64,000 bases of DNA from Neogemmobacter tilapiae (GCF_014652215.1 NZ_BMYJ01000014.1:30158-94157), one strand, 5' to 3'. Positions 26,082 to 35,635 are shown, numbered from the stretch's first letter. Notes: generated by a model not told the origin, from the sequence alone. Made by a program: numbers and translations.

Positions 26082-26717
26082 TTGCAGAAAGACGCCTATA
26101 CGCTGATACTGGAACTGATCGAGGCGGGGCAATTCCGGCCCGGCGACCGGCTGGTCGAATCGGAACTGGCCGACCGGTTGGGCGTCAGCCGGACCCCGGT
26201 GCGCGAGGCTTTGCAGCGGCTGGAGACGCAGGCAATGCTGTCGCGCGACGGGCGAAGCCTGATCGTCGCCTCTTTGGATCACAATCAATTGGCCGAACTC
26301 TACGCGGTGCGGGCCGAGTTGGAAGGGTTGGCGGCGCGGTTGGCGGCGCGGCACGCGACCGAGGAAGAGATTCGGGTTTTACAAGGCATGGTCCAAGAGG
26401 ACCGCGCCTTGCAGGGAGGCGATCCGCGCGCGCTGAGCCGGGCGAACAAAAGGTTCCACCGGCAGATTCACCTGGCCTCACACAACCGGTTTCTGGTGCA
26501 GCAACTGGATCTGGTGCATCGCTCGATGGCCTTGATGGCGAACACATCCTTTGCGGCCGAAGGGCGGGATACGGTAGCGTTGGACGAACATGCGGCCATC
26601 GTGACAGCCATCGCCGAAGGCGATGCCGAAGCGGCGGCAGCTGCGCTCAAGACCCATATTTCCAAAGCCTATGAAACGCGGCTGCGGGTCGATGCCGGGG
26701 AATTGAAGCTGCGTTAA
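26082..26717 (+). CDS. GntR family (FCD-domain) transcriptional regulator
   Basis: 211 aa if started at the TTG at 26082, the only sensible start next to GGGGAGGGG; the longer frame is antisense to the UbiH and HAD genes. Winged helix with RVESELADRLGVSRTPVREAL-type spacing (here LVESELADRLGVSRTPVREA), then the FCD ligand domain with the metal/ligand histidines FHRQIHLASHN and DEHAAIVTAI. FadR-type regulators respond to a metabolite such as an organic acid. The target is not obvious; it is divergent from the HAD gene and converges with the glycosyltransferase. Confidence 0.85.
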   Translation: MQKDAYTLILELIEAGQFRPGDRLVESELADRLGVSRTPVREALQRLETQAMLSRDGRSLIVASLDHNQLAELYAVRAELEGLAARLAARHATEEEIRVLQGMVQEDRALQGGDPRALSRANKRFHRQIHLASHNRFLVQQLDLVHRSMALMANTSFAAEGRDTVALDEHAAIVTAIAEGDAEAAAAALKTHISKAYETRLRVDAGELKLR

Positions 26718-28603
26718 TGGTCGAACAATCCGTGCTGGGTCTTGTCCCAATAGAAGGGTTTCACCAGCATTTCCCAGAACGCCTTATAGGCGGCGAGGGT
26801 GGCCAAGGGGAAATAAAGGTGCTGCATCAGCACCCAAGCGGCGGACATCTTTTGCCCGGACAGTTTCAACCCGATCCAGCCACCGACCAGCAAGGCGGCC
26901 TCGGACCAAAGGAACGCCCAGCCGATCCATTGGCCCGCGTTGGTGGGCAGCATCGCGAGCACCGGATGGCCAAAGCCAAGCGGTAGCGCCCAGAAGGATA
27001 GCAGCAGCGGGGCCAGCAGGAATTGCGACAGGGTGGTTAAGAAAAACACCTGAAAGCCCAAGAATTTCCACCAACCCAATTGCCGCAGCAGCAGGCCTGG
27101 GCTGCGCATATGGACAGCATAGGTCATCATGTAACCCTTCAGCCAGCGCGAGCGTTGCTTGATCCAAGGGATCACCCGGCAATTCGCCTCTTCGCCCGTG
27201 ACCGTGCCGATGAGTTCGGTGCGGTAACCATGCCGGGCCAGACGCATGCCCAGATCGGCATCCTCGGTCACGTTATGCGCGTCCCATCCGCCCAGTTTTT
27301 CAAGGGCCGCACGGCGGAAGAACAGCGTCGTCCCCCCCAGCGGCACGGCCAGACCCAGCCGCGCCAGACCGGGCAGCATCAGGCGGAACCAAGCGGCATA
27401 TTCGACGGTAAAACAGCGCGACAGCCAATTGGTGGTGGGATTGTAGAAATCTAGGATGCCTTGCAGGCAGGCGACCTCGGCCCCACGGGCATGGAAACGG
27501 GCGACCACCTTGCGGATCTGGTCGGGGTCGGGGGCATCTTCGGCGTCATAGATGCCGACGATACTGCCACGGCAACGGTCCAGCGCATGGTTCAGAGCGC
27601 GGGGCTTGGTCTTCAGCCCGCCCTGCGGCACGACGACCACCCGCATCCAGCGGGGCAGCGCCGCGGCCTTCAGCGCGCGGCGGGTGATTTGATCATCTTC
27701 CTCGACCACCAAAAGGATATCGAGCAAATCACGTGGGTAATCCAGCCTTTCCAGACGGGACACCAGCCGCGCGGCGATGCTTTCCTCGCGGTAAAGCGGC
27801 ACCATGACGGACACGACCGGCAGACGCGCGATGATCGGTCTTGGCCCTTCGCGGCGGGCGGGGAAAAGGGCGGCCAGCATGGCGGCGGATTTTAGCAGGG
27901 TTGCAAGGACAAGGGTCAGCACAGCCCAAAGCGTCAAGGCCACCAGTGTGATCTGCGGCAGGATCACAAGCCCCGCCATCAGCATCAACAGCCCCAGACA
28001 TAGCCAGATCGGCAACGCCCCGCGCGCCAGCGATCGGCAGCTTTCGCTTTCGTCCACTCGCTCCTGCGCCGCCCTGTCCAGCGCCGCACCGCGCAGGGAA
28101 AGCACAGATTCCGCAATGGTCTCGGCGCTGGCCAAAGCGGGCATGACCTGACCGAACAGCGCCTCAAGATGAGATTTATGCCGCAGGAAAACCTCTGCCT
28201 CGGCCACGATCACGACGGTCCCGCCGCCCGTCTCCCGCCAGGGCAGAATCATCTCGCGCAGCGCAAGGCTTGGCCCCCAACGATCCAGTAAACGACAATC
28301 GGGCGGCTGGCTGATGGGGTCAATGACCGGCAGGCCCCAGATATGCGCCTTCAGCAGGGTCATTTCGGCCCGGCTCAGCACCTTGTGCGCAACAAGCAGA
28401 TCCTCCAGTCTTTCCTGCCCGTGATGATGCCGGGCCAAGGCCGCCACCAAATCGTCACTGCCGACCATGCCGTTGGCCAGCAGTCGACGCCCCAGCATCA
28501 ACGCGGGCAAGCTAGGTTTCGACGGCGGAACAATCGGGCGCGGCAAAACCGGGGCATCATTGCTCCAAGCCGCAGGCAAAATTTTCAGACCTTCAACGCT
28601 CAT
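26714..28603 (-). CDS. Membrane glycosyltransferase family 2 with GspE N-terminal-type domain
   Basis: 629 aa. The first 170 residues resemble the MshEN/GspE N-terminal domain (LGRRLLANGMVGSDDLVAAL, LPVIDP). Two helices follow (about 190-235). The GT-A core then shows PLYREE, DAEDAPDPD, the TEDADLG acceptor Asp motif, and QRSRWLKG, that is QxxRW as in processive synthases. Four to five C-terminal helices end the protein. It may make or export a beta-linked polysaccharide. The ATG at 28603 is preceded by GAGGG; a GTG at 28615 is an alternative. Its last 4 bp overlap the convergent GntR gene. Confidence 0.87.
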   Translation of the reverse strand: MSVEGLKILPAAWSNDAPVLPRPIVPPSKPSLPALMLGRRLLANGMVGSDDLVAALARHHHGQERLEDLLVAHKVLSRAEMTLLKAHIWGLPVIDPISQPPDCRLLDRWGPSLALREMILPWRETGGGTVVIVAEAEVFLRHKSHLEALFGQVMPALASAETIAESVLSLRGAALDRAAQERVDESESCRSLARGALPIWLCLGLLMLMAGLVILPQITLVALTLWAVLTLVLATLLKSAAMLAALFPARREGPRPIIARLPVVSVMVPLYREESIAARLVSRLERLDYPRDLLDILLVVEEDDQITRRALKAAALPRWMRVVVVPQGGLKTKPRALNHALDRCRGSIVGIYDAEDAPDPDQIRKVVARFHARGAEVACLQGILDFYNPTTNWLSRCFTVEYAAWFRLMLPGLARLGLAVPLGGTTLFFRRAALEKLGGWDAHNVTEDADLGMRLARHGYRTELIGTVTGEEANCRVIPWIKQRSRWLKGYMMTYAVHMRSPGLLLRQLGWWKFLGFQVFFLTTLSQFLLAPLLLSFWALPLGFGHPVLAMLPTNAGQWIGWAFLWSEAALLVGGWIGLKLSGQKMSAAWVLMQHLYFPLATLAAYKAFWEMLVKPFYWDKTQHGLFDH

Positions 28604-28777
28604 CTCAGCCCTCACCGGATCGGTTCAGGTTGGGGCAACGAGTATTAAGTCAGGGTAAAGATGCGGTTAAAGCCGTGCCGTGCCGTGCTGCTGGCGCGGC
28701 TTTTCCACAAGTTTTCCGAAAATTTTTAATAAATTGGCGCGCCCCGGCCCGCTGACCAGAGCGCAGCCCGAATCGCC

Positions 28778-29941
28778 TCAGGCCGCGCGGCGGGCGCGGA
28801 TCGCATCGGCAAAGCGGTGGAACAGGTAATAGCTGTCCTGCGGGCCGGGGCTGGCCTCGGGGTGGTATTGCACCGAAAACACCGGCTTGCCCTCCACCGC
28901 GATGCCGCAGTTCGACCCGTCGAACAGCGAGACATGGGTTTCCATAACGCCTTTGGGCAGGGTCTGGCTGTCCACCGTAAAGCCGTGGTTCATCGAGGTG
29001 ATTTCCACCTTGCCCGTCGTCACATCCTTGACGGGATGGTTCGCCCCATGATGCCCGTGGTTCATCTTCAGCGTCCGCCCGCCCAAGGCCAAGGCCAGCA
29101 TCTGATGGCCCAGACAAATGCCGAACACCGGCAGATCAGCGGCCAGAACCCCCTGAATCATCGGCACGGCATATTCCCCCGTCGCCGCCGGATCGCCCGG
29201 ACCGTTCGACAGGAACACGCCTTCGGGGTTCAGGGCCAGCACATCCTCGGCGGTCGCCGTTGCGGGCAGAACCGTCACGTCGCAACCGGCGCTGGCAAGG
29301 CAACGCAGGATGTTCCGCTTGGCGCCATAGTCAATCGCCACAACCCGCAGACCGGCACCTTCGCGCCGCGTATAACCCTCAGGCCAGGCCCAAAGCTGTT
29401 CGTCCCAGCGATAGGATTGCGTGCAGGACACGTCTTTCGCCAGATCAAGGCCAACCAGCCCTTTCCAGCCCCGCGCCTTGGCCACCAGGGCTTCGATGTC
29501 GAAATTTCCGGCCGGATCATGCGCCAAGGCCACATGCGGCGCACCTTGCTGCCGGATCGCTCGCGTCAGTCGCCGCGTGTCGATGCCGCCAATGCCGATC
29601 CGCCCCTTGGCCGCAAGCCAGCTTTCCAGATCGGCTGTCGAACGCCAGTTTGACGGTTCGGTCGGATCCCACTTCACCACCATCCCAGCGGCGACGGGTT
29701 CGGCGGTTTCGTCATCTTCAGACGTTGTGCCGGTGTTGCCCACATGCGGGAAGGTAAAGGTCACGACCTGCCCGGCATAAGACGGGTCCGTCATGATTTC
29801 CTGATAGCCGGTCATCGCGGTGTTAAACACCAGTTCTGCCACGGTTTCCCCGACGGCGCCAAAGCCACGGCCATAAAAGACAGTCCCATCCGACAAGGCG
29901 ATGCAGGCGGTCGGTTTCGCAAGCGGTTGGCTGGCGTTCAT
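28778..29941 (-). CDS. carA: Carbamoyl-phosphate synthase small subunit
   Basis: 387 aa, standard length. An N-terminal CPSase domain (GTVFYGRGFGA, NTAMTGYQEIMTDPSYAGQ) is followed by the class I glutamine amidotransferase domain: FGICLGHQML with the nucleophilic Cys, and YHPEASPGPQDS with the His/Glu. It hydrolyses glutamine and supplies ammonia to the large subunit for arginine and pyrimidine synthesis. carB is not in the window. carA is divergent from yqeY. Confidence 0.97.
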   Translation of the reverse strand: MNASQPLAKPTACIALSDGTVFYGRGFGAVGETVAELVFNTAMTGYQEIMTDPSYAGQVVTFTFPHVGNTGTTSEDDETAEPVAAGMVVKWDPTEPSNWRSTADLESWLAAKGRIGIGGIDTRRLTRAIRQQGAPHVALAHDPAGNFDIEALVAKARGWKGLVGLDLAKDVSCTQSYRWDEQLWAWPEGYTRREGAGLRVVAIDYGAKRNILRCLASAGCDVTVLPATATAEDVLALNPEGVFLSNGPGDPAATGEYAVPMIQGVLAADLPVFGICLGHQMLALALGGRTLKMNHGHHGANHPVKDVTTGKVEITSMNHGFTVDSQTLPKGVMETHVSLFDGSNCGIAVEGKPVFSVQYHPEASPGPQDSYYLFHRFADAIRARRAA

Positions 29942-30119
29942 CGGGCGACTCCTATGGCTAAACGGGCCGGAAACTACGGGCGGGGGGGCTTGGGGTCAAG
30001 GGGAAAGCGGAAATGAAATTTCCAATGTAATCAAATGCTTAAATAAAATCGCTGCCGTTGCCCTTGGCCGGGTGAACCTGTATGATCGCCTTGGGTGTGG
30101 GGATCACAAGGGGTATCCC

Positions 30120-30578
30120 ATGAATTTGCGCGACAGGCTTCAGGCCGAGTTGAAAGAGGCCATGAAGGCCAAGGCGGCAGACAGGCTGTCGACATTGCGG
30201 CTGATCAACGCCGCCATCAAAGACCGCGAGATTGCAGCGCGGGGCGAGGCCGAGGCTCAGGAAATCGGTGAGGCCGACATCATGGCCATTCTGGGCAAGA
30301 TGGTAAAGCAGCGTCAGGAAAGTGCCCGCGCCTATGAAGAGGGCGGGCGACTGGAACTGGCCGAAAAAGAGCTGAACGAAATCAGCGTGATCGGGGAATT
30401 TCTGCCGCGCCAACTGGATGCGGCCGAGGTTGACGCGGCCATTGCGGCGGCGATTGCCGAGGCGGGCGCGACCAGCATCCGCGACATGGGCAAGGTGATG
30501 GCCGTCTTGAAAGGCAAATACACCGGCCAAATGGATTTCACGGCGGTGGGCCCTGCGGTCAAGAACAAACTGGGTTAA
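30120..30578 (+). CDS. GatB/YqeY domain-containing protein
   Basis: 152 aa. Begins MNLRDRLQAELKEAMKAKA and ends GPAVKNKLG; the middle has EISVIGEFLPRQLDAAEVDAAI and the RDMGKVMAVLKGKYTGQMD motif, which is the YqeY signature. The family is homologous to the GatB tail domain that contacts tRNA; the function of the free protein is unknown. In alphaproteobacteria it is often beside carA, as here. Confidence 0.92.
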   Translation: MNLRDRLQAELKEAMKAKAADRLSTLRLINAAIKDREIAARGEAEAQEIGEADIMAILGKMVKQRQESARAYEEGGRLELAEKELNEISVIGEFLPRQLDAAEVDAAIAAAIAEAGATSIRDMGKVMAVLKGKYTGQMDFTAVGPAVKNKLG

Positions 30579-30961
30579 ACCGGGATGATCAGGCAGGTTG
30601 CGCTGGTCCCGCTGGCGCAATCTGTTTCGCAGGCGGCGATCTGCGCCTGCAAATCGGCGGCCACGGCCATCAGTGTGGCAATCTGCTTTTGAACGCGGGC
30701 CAACTGCTGCTGGGTCAACGACAGGCTGGGCGCACAATCGGCGCTTTCGGCCAGCAACCGCGCGATGTCTTTCAGCGAATAGCCAAGGGCGCGACGGGTG
30801 CGGATGAAATGCAACCGCTGGCGATCCGCCGGGCCATAGCGCCTTTGGTTGCCCTCGCCACGCGCGGCTTTTGGCAAAAGGCCGATGTCTTCATAATAGC
30901 GGATGGTGGGGGCAGGGGTTCCGGTCAGGCGGGAGAGTTCCCCGATGGGCAGGGCGCACAA
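30575..30961 (-). CDS. MerR family metal-responsive regulator
   Basis: 128 aa, TTG start at 30961 with AAGGA upstream. The helix-turn-helix has IGELSRLTGTPAPTIRYYEDIGLLP. Four cysteines are suggestive: C76, C111, C115 and C123. C76-C111 spacing (35) equals the divalent metal sensors ZntR and MerR, and C115-C123 resembles the CueR metal loop. It probably senses Zn, Hg, Pb or Co. It is divergent from the small membrane gene at 31049, whose promoter has a MerR-type dyad, and convergent with yqeY by 4 bp. Confidence 0.88.
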   Translation of the reverse strand: MCALPIGELSRLTGTPAPTIRYYEDIGLLPKAARGEGNQRRYGPADRQRLHFIRTRRALGYSLKDIARLLAESADCAPSLSLTQQQLARVQKQIATLMAVAADLQAQIAACETDCASGTSATCLIIPV

Positions 30962-30990
30962 GATCGTGATCCTTTCGGGTGGCGGGGGGC

Positions 30991-31021
30991 TTGAATCTCA
31001 AGTTACTTGAAGGGGCATCTT
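30991..31021 (+). promoter_or_regulatory. MerR-type operator-promoter with 19-bp spacer
   Basis: TTGAAT (-35) at 30991-30996, a 19-bp spacer, then CATCTT (-10) at 31016-31021. Inside the spacer, TCAAGTTACTTGA (30998-31010) is a perfect dyad about a 1-bp centre. The over-long spacer with a central dyad is the form that MerR-family regulators untwist. Confidence 0.7.
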
Positions 31022-31048
31022 CGGTCCATTCACGAAAAGGAGTGGCGG

Positions 31049-31321
31049 ATGGACAAGGCAAAGACGGGGATGTTGGTGGGGGCCGCCTGTGTGGCGGCTT
31101 GTGCGGGGGCGGGCCTTTGGCCGCTGGTTCTGGGTGGGGCCGCTGCGGGGGGGCTTTTGGGCTGGATAGGCGGCGAAATCGCCATCCTGCTGGCCCTTTT
31201 GCCGGTGGCGGGCGGCTATTGGCTTTGGCGGCGACAGCCACGAAAGGCGGCTTGCGCCTGCCCACCGGATGGGGGATGCCAGACGGGTGACGCTTGCGAT
31301 GTGCCGCGCCTGAAAGGCTGA
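31049..31321 (+). CDS. Small Cys-rich two-helix membrane protein (MerF-like architecture)
   Basis: 90 aa with AAAAGGAG upstream of the ATG. Two hydrophobic helices (about 8-36 and 42-66) separated by a short loop, then a basic RRQPRK and a Cys-rich tail [18 protein letters not shown]. Cys pairs in the first helix (CVAACAGAG) and in the tail echo mercury importers of the MerF type, but similarity is only in layout. Control by the divergent MerR supports a metal-transport role. An alternative is a small metal-binding membrane buffer. Confidence 0.7.
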   Translation: MDKAKTGMLVGAACVAACAGAGLWPLVLGGAAAGGLLGWIGGEIAILLALLPVAGGYWLWRRQPRKAACACPPDGGCQTGDACDVPRLKG

Positions 31322-31323
31322 CC

Positions 31324-31647
31324 TTGAACCTCGTGATCTTTCCCCTTGCCGCCTTGGCCGAAATTGCCGGATGCTTTGCTGTCTGGGCGGTTTGGCGGCT
31401 GGGGGCCTCACCCCTGTGGCTGATCCCCGGCTTGGCGGCTTTGGCTGTCTTTGCGGGCTTGCTGGCCCTTTCGGAGAGTGATGCTGCCGGACGCACCTTT
31501 GCGGCTTATGGCGGGGTTTATGTGGCCGCGTCTCTGGCTTGGCTTTGGGCGGTCGAGGGGCGCTTGCCGGACCGCTGGGATCTGATCGGCGCGGGTCTGT
31601 GTCTGGCGGGGGCCGCCGTGATCCTTTGGGGGCCGCGCGGGGCCTAG
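31324..31647 (+). CDS. YnfA family (UPF0060) membrane protein
   Basis: 107 aa from a TTG start at 31324, two bases after the upstream stop. Four helices; the family pattern is clear: [32 protein letters not shown], and [19 protein letters not shown]. YnfA proteins are SMR-like and have been tied to efflux. Placed in a MerR-regulated pair, it may work with the Cys-rich membrane protein. The stop overlaps the convergent DUF2244 gene by 4 bp. Confidence 0.88.
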   Translation: MNLVIFPLAALAEIAGCFAVWAVWRLGASPLWLIPGLAALAVFAGLLALSESDAAGRTFAAYGGVYVAASLAWLWAVEGRLPDRWDLIGAGLCLAGAAVILWGPRGA

Positions 31648-32111
31648 CGGCGTAGGGCTGCCTGCAATTCGGCGTGCAGTGCGACACGTTCGCCTTCGGA
31701 CAGGAAGCGGCCGAGTTCCACCTCGCGCGGGCCGCCTTGCAGGGTCAGATATTGCGGCACGGGTCCTTGCGTGGGGTGCAGCACGGGCCGCACCCAATAG
31801 CGGTTGGCCTGCCATTCCCTATAAAAGTCGCCCGGCCCGCGCCGGATAAGGGTCATCTGTTCGGTGCCAAGGGACAGGTCTTCGACGATCACGCCACGCT
31901 GCCAGCTGATGCGCAGGGCAAACCACATTGCGGCCAGCGCCAGACCCAGAAACCCCAGCATCACCCACATCGCGCCAAGGCCGATCAGCGACAGCAGTGG
32001 CAGGGCCATCAGCGCAGCGGTTCCCCCGACAAAAACGACAAAGCCCTGCGGCTTTAACGCGCGATGCGGCCAAAGGCGCAGATGCTGGGGTGTGGTCCAC
32101 TGGTAGGGCAT
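31644..32111 (-). CDS. DUF2244 domain-containing membrane protein
   Basis: 155 aa. Two helices at about 25-45 and 47-70, then DUF2244 features: [54 protein letters not shown]. Function unknown; the family is common near cytochrome oxidase genes in alphaproteobacteria, and here ctaD lies two genes upstream on the same strand. Confidence 0.88.
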   Translation of the reverse strand: MPYQWTTPQHLRLWPHRALKPQGFVVFVGGTAALMALPLLSLIGLGAMWVMLGFLGLALAAMWFALRISWQRGVIVEDLSLGTEQMTLIRRGPGDFYREWQANRYWVRPVLHPTQGPVPQYLTLQGGPREVELGRFLSEGERVALHAELQAALRR

Positions 32112-32114
32112 GGC

Positions 32115-32837
32115 TTACCCCTCCCACCCGGTTTCCTGCCGGAACCGCTTCGCCCATGCGGCGCTTTCGGCATTCGCCATCCGCTGATTGGGCGCAAGGA
32201 TTGGCAGCGCTGGGTCCAGCAAATCCATATTGTGCAACAACTGGCGCACCGTTTCCGCCGGATCAGCCGAAAACGCCTCATAGATCAGCGTCTCGGGCGT
32301 GATGCCGTTGCTGTGAAACCAGTCTAGCCACTGCGCATTCCCCGCCGCCGCCTCGGCCATGAAGGTGCGGATGCGGTCGGCGTCGTATTGCGGTTCCTGC
32401 ACCGCCTTGGCCGCGCTCCCATCCCTGTGCCAAACCTGCGTCTGTTCCGCCTTCAGCCGCGAAATGGCTTGGGCCAATGCGTCCTGACGGTGGATGTAAA
32501 CATAGCGGCAAGGGCCAAAGGCCCGGTTGAACAGCGCGGCATCACCCTGAACCTGTGGGAACATGCCCTGCAATTCTGCAAGCAAAGGCGTAAGGGTGGG
32601 GGCCTGAATGCGCAACGCCCCGACGCCGTTGGGGGTCATCCCGGCCTTGCGGACAGACGCCAGATAGTCGCCCGCGCCATGGTTCGCGGCCAACCCCCAT
32701 TTTCGCGCATAATACGCCCGATCCTCGGCGCGATACCAGGATTCCGGTTGGCCGCAGACACCCGACGACGCCAGCAGTGAACAAAGCAACGTGCTGCCCA
32801 CACGGGGCGTCGTGCACAGGATCAGGGTAAAGGCCAT
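32115..32837 (-). CDS. Stf0-type sulfotransferase family protein
   Basis: 240 aa from the ATG at 32837. The N-terminus has ILCTTPRVGSTLLCSLLASSG, the PAPS 5'-phosphosulfate loop, and the YIHRQDALAQAISRLKAEQTQVWH block typical of Stf0 (trehalose-2-sulfotransferase) relatives. The acceptor is unknown. It lies 3 bp upstream of DUF2244 and 57 bp after ctaD with a hairpin terminator between, so it may have its own promoter. Confidence 0.85.
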   Translation of the reverse strand: MAFTLILCTTPRVGSTLLCSLLASSGVCGQPESWYRAEDRAYYARKWGLAANHGAGDYLASVRKAGMTPNGVGALRIQAPTLTPLLAELQGMFPQVQGDAALFNRAFGPCRYVYIHRQDALAQAISRLKAEQTQVWHRDGSAAKAVQEPQYDADRIRTFMAEAAAGNAQWLDWFHSNGITPETLIYEAFSADPAETVRQLLHNMDLLDPALPILAPNQRMANAESAAWAKRFRQETGWEG

Positions 32838-32855
32838 CGCGCATTCCAATGCAAA

Positions 32856-32881
32856 CGGCCCCAAGAGTGATCTTGGGGCCG
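32856..32881 (-). terminator. Hairpin terminator downstream of ctaD
   Basis: CGGCCCCAAG (32856-32865) pairs with CTTGGGGCCG (32872-32881), with a 6-nt loop. It lies 14 bp after the ctaD stop on the reverse strand; the uridine tract is weak (GTTTG). Confidence 0.6.
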
Positions 32882-32894
32882 CTTTGTTTCGATC

Positions 32895-34583
32895 TTAGTG
32901 GGCGTGGCCCTTATCCCAGTCTTCCCGTTTGGGAAGCTGCTCGAACGTATGTTCGGGCGGCGGGCTGGGCAGGGTCCATTCCAGCGTATCGGCGTATTCG
33001 TTCCAATAGTTCGCCTCGGTCACGCGGCGACCAAAGAACAGCGTGTAGAACACGATGCCGATGAAGAAGACGAAGGACGCGAACGACAGGAAGGCACCCA
33101 TCGACGAGAACCAGTTCCAATAGGCGAAATCCACCGGATAGTCGATGTAACGCCGCGGCATGCCCTGACGGCCCAAGAAGTGCTGCGGGAAGAAGGTCAG
33201 GTTCGCGCCGATGAACATCATCCAGAAGTGCAGCTTGCCCGCCCATTCCGGATACTGACGCCCCGACATCTTGCCGATCCAGAAATAGATCCCGGCAAAG
33301 ATCCCGAATACGGCACCCAGCGACATCACATAGTGGAAGTGCGCGACGACGTAATAGGTGTCATGATAGGCCCGGTCGATGGGGGCTTGGCTCAGCACAA
33401 TCCCCGTCACGCCACCAAGGGTGAACAGGAACAGGAAGCCAAAGGCCCAGAGCATCGGCGTCTTGAAGTCAATGGAACCGCCCCACATGGTGGCAATCCA
33501 AGAGAAGACCTTGACCCCGGTCGGCACGGCGATGACCATCGTGGCGGTCATGAAATAGGCCTGTTGCGTCAGGCTCATCCCGGCGGTGTACATGTGGTGC
33601 GCCCAGACGACAAAGCCCAGAACGCCGATGGCCACCATCGCATAGACCATCGGCAGATAGCCAAAGATCGGCTTGCGGCTGAAGGTCGCAATGACATGGC
33701 TGATGATGCCAAAGGCCGGCACGATGATGATATACACTTCTGGGTGGCCAAAGAACCACAGGATATGCTGGTAAAGAACCGGGTCACCGCCACCCGAAGG
33801 GGTGAAGAAGGTGGTGCCAAAGTTCCGGTCCGTCAGCAGCATGGTGATGGCACCCGCCAGCACCGGCAGCGCCAGCAGAACCAGCCAGGCGGTCACAAAG
33901 ATCGACCAAGCGAACAGCGGCACCTTGTGCAGGGTCATCCCCGGGGCGCGCATGTTCAGGAAGGTGGTGATGATGTTGATCGCCCCAAGAATGGACGAAG
34001 CCCCCGACAAGTGGACGGCAAAGATCGCCAGATCCATCGCATAGCCGCCCTCGGCCGTCGTCGACAGCGGCGGATACAGAACCCAGCCCACGCCCGCGCC
34101 CGAGCCCAGCTGACCCCCACCGCCCGGCGCAAACAGGCTGGCCACAGCCAGCGAAGTGCCTGCAACATACAGCCAATAGGACAGGTTGTTCATCCGGGGA
34201 AAGGCCATGTCCGGCGCACCAATGTGCAACGGCATGAAATAGTTGCCGAAACCGCCGAACAGGGCGGGAATGACCACGAAGAACATCATCAGGATGCCGT
34301 GGGCGGTGACCGTCACGTTCCAAAGATGGCCGTTCGGCGTGCATTCACTGGTCGCCGCAGCGGTCAGGCGCATGCCTTCCTGGCACATGTATTGAACGCC
34401 CGGCTCCATCAGCTCCATCCGCATATAGACGGTGAAGATGACCGAGATCAGGCCGACAAGCCCGCCTGTAAAAAGATACAGAATCCCGATGTCCTTGTGG
34501 TTCGTTGACATGAACCAGCGGGTGAAAAAGCCCCGCGTGTCATGATGGTCATCATGGTGGCCATGGATGGCGGCGTCAGCCAT
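32895..34583 (-). CDS. ctaD: Cytochrome c oxidase subunit I (aa3 type)
   Basis: 562 aa with twelve expected helices. Ligands: H95 (heme a), H280 and Y284 (CuB and its Tyr), E282, H329 and H330 (CuB), H415 and H417 (heme a3 and a), and K358 of the K channel. [13 protein letters not shown] confirms the A-type oxidase. It reduces O2 to water at the inner membrane with proton pumping. The ATG at 34583 is followed by a His-rich [15 protein letters not shown] segment, typical of alphaproteobacterial subunit I. Other cox genes are not in the window. Confidence 0.98.
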   Translation of the reverse strand: MADAAIHGHHDDHHDTRGFFTRWFMSTNHKDIGILYLFTGGLVGLISVIFTVYMRMELMEPGVQYMCQEGMRLTAAATSECTPNGHLWNVTVTAHGILMMFFVVIPALFGGFGNYFMPLHIGAPDMAFPRMNNLSYWLYVAGTSLAVASLFAPGGGGQLGSGAGVGWVLYPPLSTTAEGGYAMDLAIFAVHLSGASSILGAINIITTFLNMRAPGMTLHKVPLFAWSIFVTAWLVLLALPVLAGAITMLLTDRNFGTTFFTPSGGGDPVLYQHILWFFGHPEVYIIIVPAFGIISHVIATFSRKPIFGYLPMVYAMVAIGVLGFVVWAHHMYTAGMSLTQQAYFMTATMVIAVPTGVKVFSWIATMWGGSIDFKTPMLWAFGFLFLFTLGGVTGIVLSQAPIDRAYHDTYYVVAHFHYVMSLGAVFGIFAGIYFWIGKMSGRQYPEWAGKLHFWMMFIGANLTFFPQHFLGRQGMPRRYIDYPVDFAYWNWFSSMGAFLSFASFVFFIGIVFYTLFFGRRVTEANYWNEYADTLEWTLPSPPPEHTFEQLPKREDWDKGHAH

Positions 34584-34821
34584 AGGCGTTCCTCGCTTGC
34601 TACCTGTTCGATCCCATCCAGCCAGTTAGGCCGCGATAGGCGGATGGCAACCGTTTACGCGCAGCCTGCGCCTTGGGCAATGACCGAGATGCAGAACTTG
34701 CGCAAAAAGCCCGGTGAAAAGCCCCCCGAGGGGAGGGTTTGCGATAACAATCGGGGCCTTGCTTGGCCCCGATCCGAGATTGGCCGCTTGCCATAGGCCA
34801 AGCTTTGATTCGGCACGGGCC
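34584..34821. other. Intergenic region upstream of ctaD
   Basis: 238 bp. Holds the terminator at 34750-34773 and probably the ctaD promoter. No gene seen. Confidence 0.5.
34750..34773 (-). terminator. Hairpin terminator of the exported protein gene
   Basis: ATCGGGGCC (34750-34758) pairs with GGCCCCGAT (34765-34773); 6-nt loop. On the reverse strand it is followed by TTGTT. It lies 48 bp after the stop of the gene at 34822-35568. Confidence 0.6.
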
Positions 34822-35568
34822 CTATTCCGCCACCTTGCCGGGCAGGGACAGATCGCCCGAAGCAACATCCCAGACATCCGTCACGCAAAGCAGGGGTGCG
34901 TGCAGGTTCGCGTTGACGCGCAGGGCGGAGGTGACGCCGTCATAGGCGATTTCCGTCCCAACGCTGGCGGGCAGATCCACCGTCAGGCTGATTTCCGGCC
35001 CGTCAAAGCTGGGTTTGTAGTCGGGGCTGTCGATGAACAAGGGCAATCCGGGCCAGGTCGCGGGCAGGGAGGGCTTTTCGCCTTCGGGAATGTCGCGCAC
35101 CGACAGCGCCCCCGGACCGCATTCGTCATTCGGGGTCAGAACCACCCAATGGCTGTGCCAGACATCGCCATCATTGGCCGCATCGCCATCGCCGGTTTCA
35201 TCATACAGCGGCGTGTCGTCGAAATCGGGGTGGATCGTGGCCGCCAGCGCCAGAATGCCGCTTTTGGTTTCAAAGCCGACCGTGGCCGGGTCAAGGCTGG
35301 TGGGCCAGACATAAGACCAGACCGGCGCCGCTTTCAGATCGCCCACCGGGGCAGGGCGTTCTGCGCCAGCGTCACCCGCCAAGGTCATGTGAAAGGTCAC
35401 CTGATCGCCAGACCGATGGGCATGGCTGGCCAGAATGTCAAAGGCCGGGGTTTTGCTGGCATCGGCGGGGGAAAGCACGGCACCCGGTTGGGTCACGGCA
35501 GGATCGTGGTCATGGGCCAAGGCGGGGGCGGTCAGCACCAGAAGGGCAAGAAGGGGTTTGGTCGTCAT
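34822..35568 (-). CDS. Exported conserved hypothetical protein
   Basis: 248 aa. Signal peptide 1-17 ending ALA, followed at once by HDHDP. The rest is a soluble beta-rich domain with SHAHRSGDQVTFHMTLAGD, WSYVWPTSLDPATVGF, SHWVVLTPNDECG. I recognise no family function. The His-rich start suggests periplasmic metal contact but that is speculation. AGGAAG precedes the ATG. It is divergent from the MarR gene and has a MarR-type dyad 21 bp upstream of its start, so it is likely under that regulator. Confidence 0.78.
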   Translation of the reverse strand: MTTKPLLALLVLTAPALAHDHDPAVTQPGAVLSPADASKTPAFDILASHAHRSGDQVTFHMTLAGDAGAERPAPVGDLKAAPVWSYVWPTSLDPATVGFETKSGILALAATIHPDFDDTPLYDETGDGDAANDGDVWHSHWVVLTPNDECGPGALSVRDIPEGEKPSLPATWPGLPLFIDSPDYKPSFDGPEISLTVDLPASVGTEIAYDGVTSALRVNANLHAPLLCVTDVWDVASGDLSLPGKVAE

Positions 35569-35589
35569 GGTTGTCTTCCTCTCATATGA

Positions 35590-35602
35590 TAGCGAGTCGC
35601 TA
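35590..35602. promoter_or_regulatory. MarR-type operator, site 1
   Basis: TAGCGAGTCGCTA is a perfect dyad with a 1-bp centre. It lies 21 bp upstream of the exported-protein start. Its surroundings TGATAGCGAGTCGC are the inverse of site 2. Confidence 0.7.
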
Positions 35603-35635
35603 CTATATGGATCGCAAAACCATTTGCAATGGAAA

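Noticed and set aside
32898..34508. 536-codon open frame antisense to ctaD
   Set aside because: Long antisense frames are common in GC-rich coding DNA. The product is rich in His, Arg and Gly with no domain, and ctaD on the other strand is certain.
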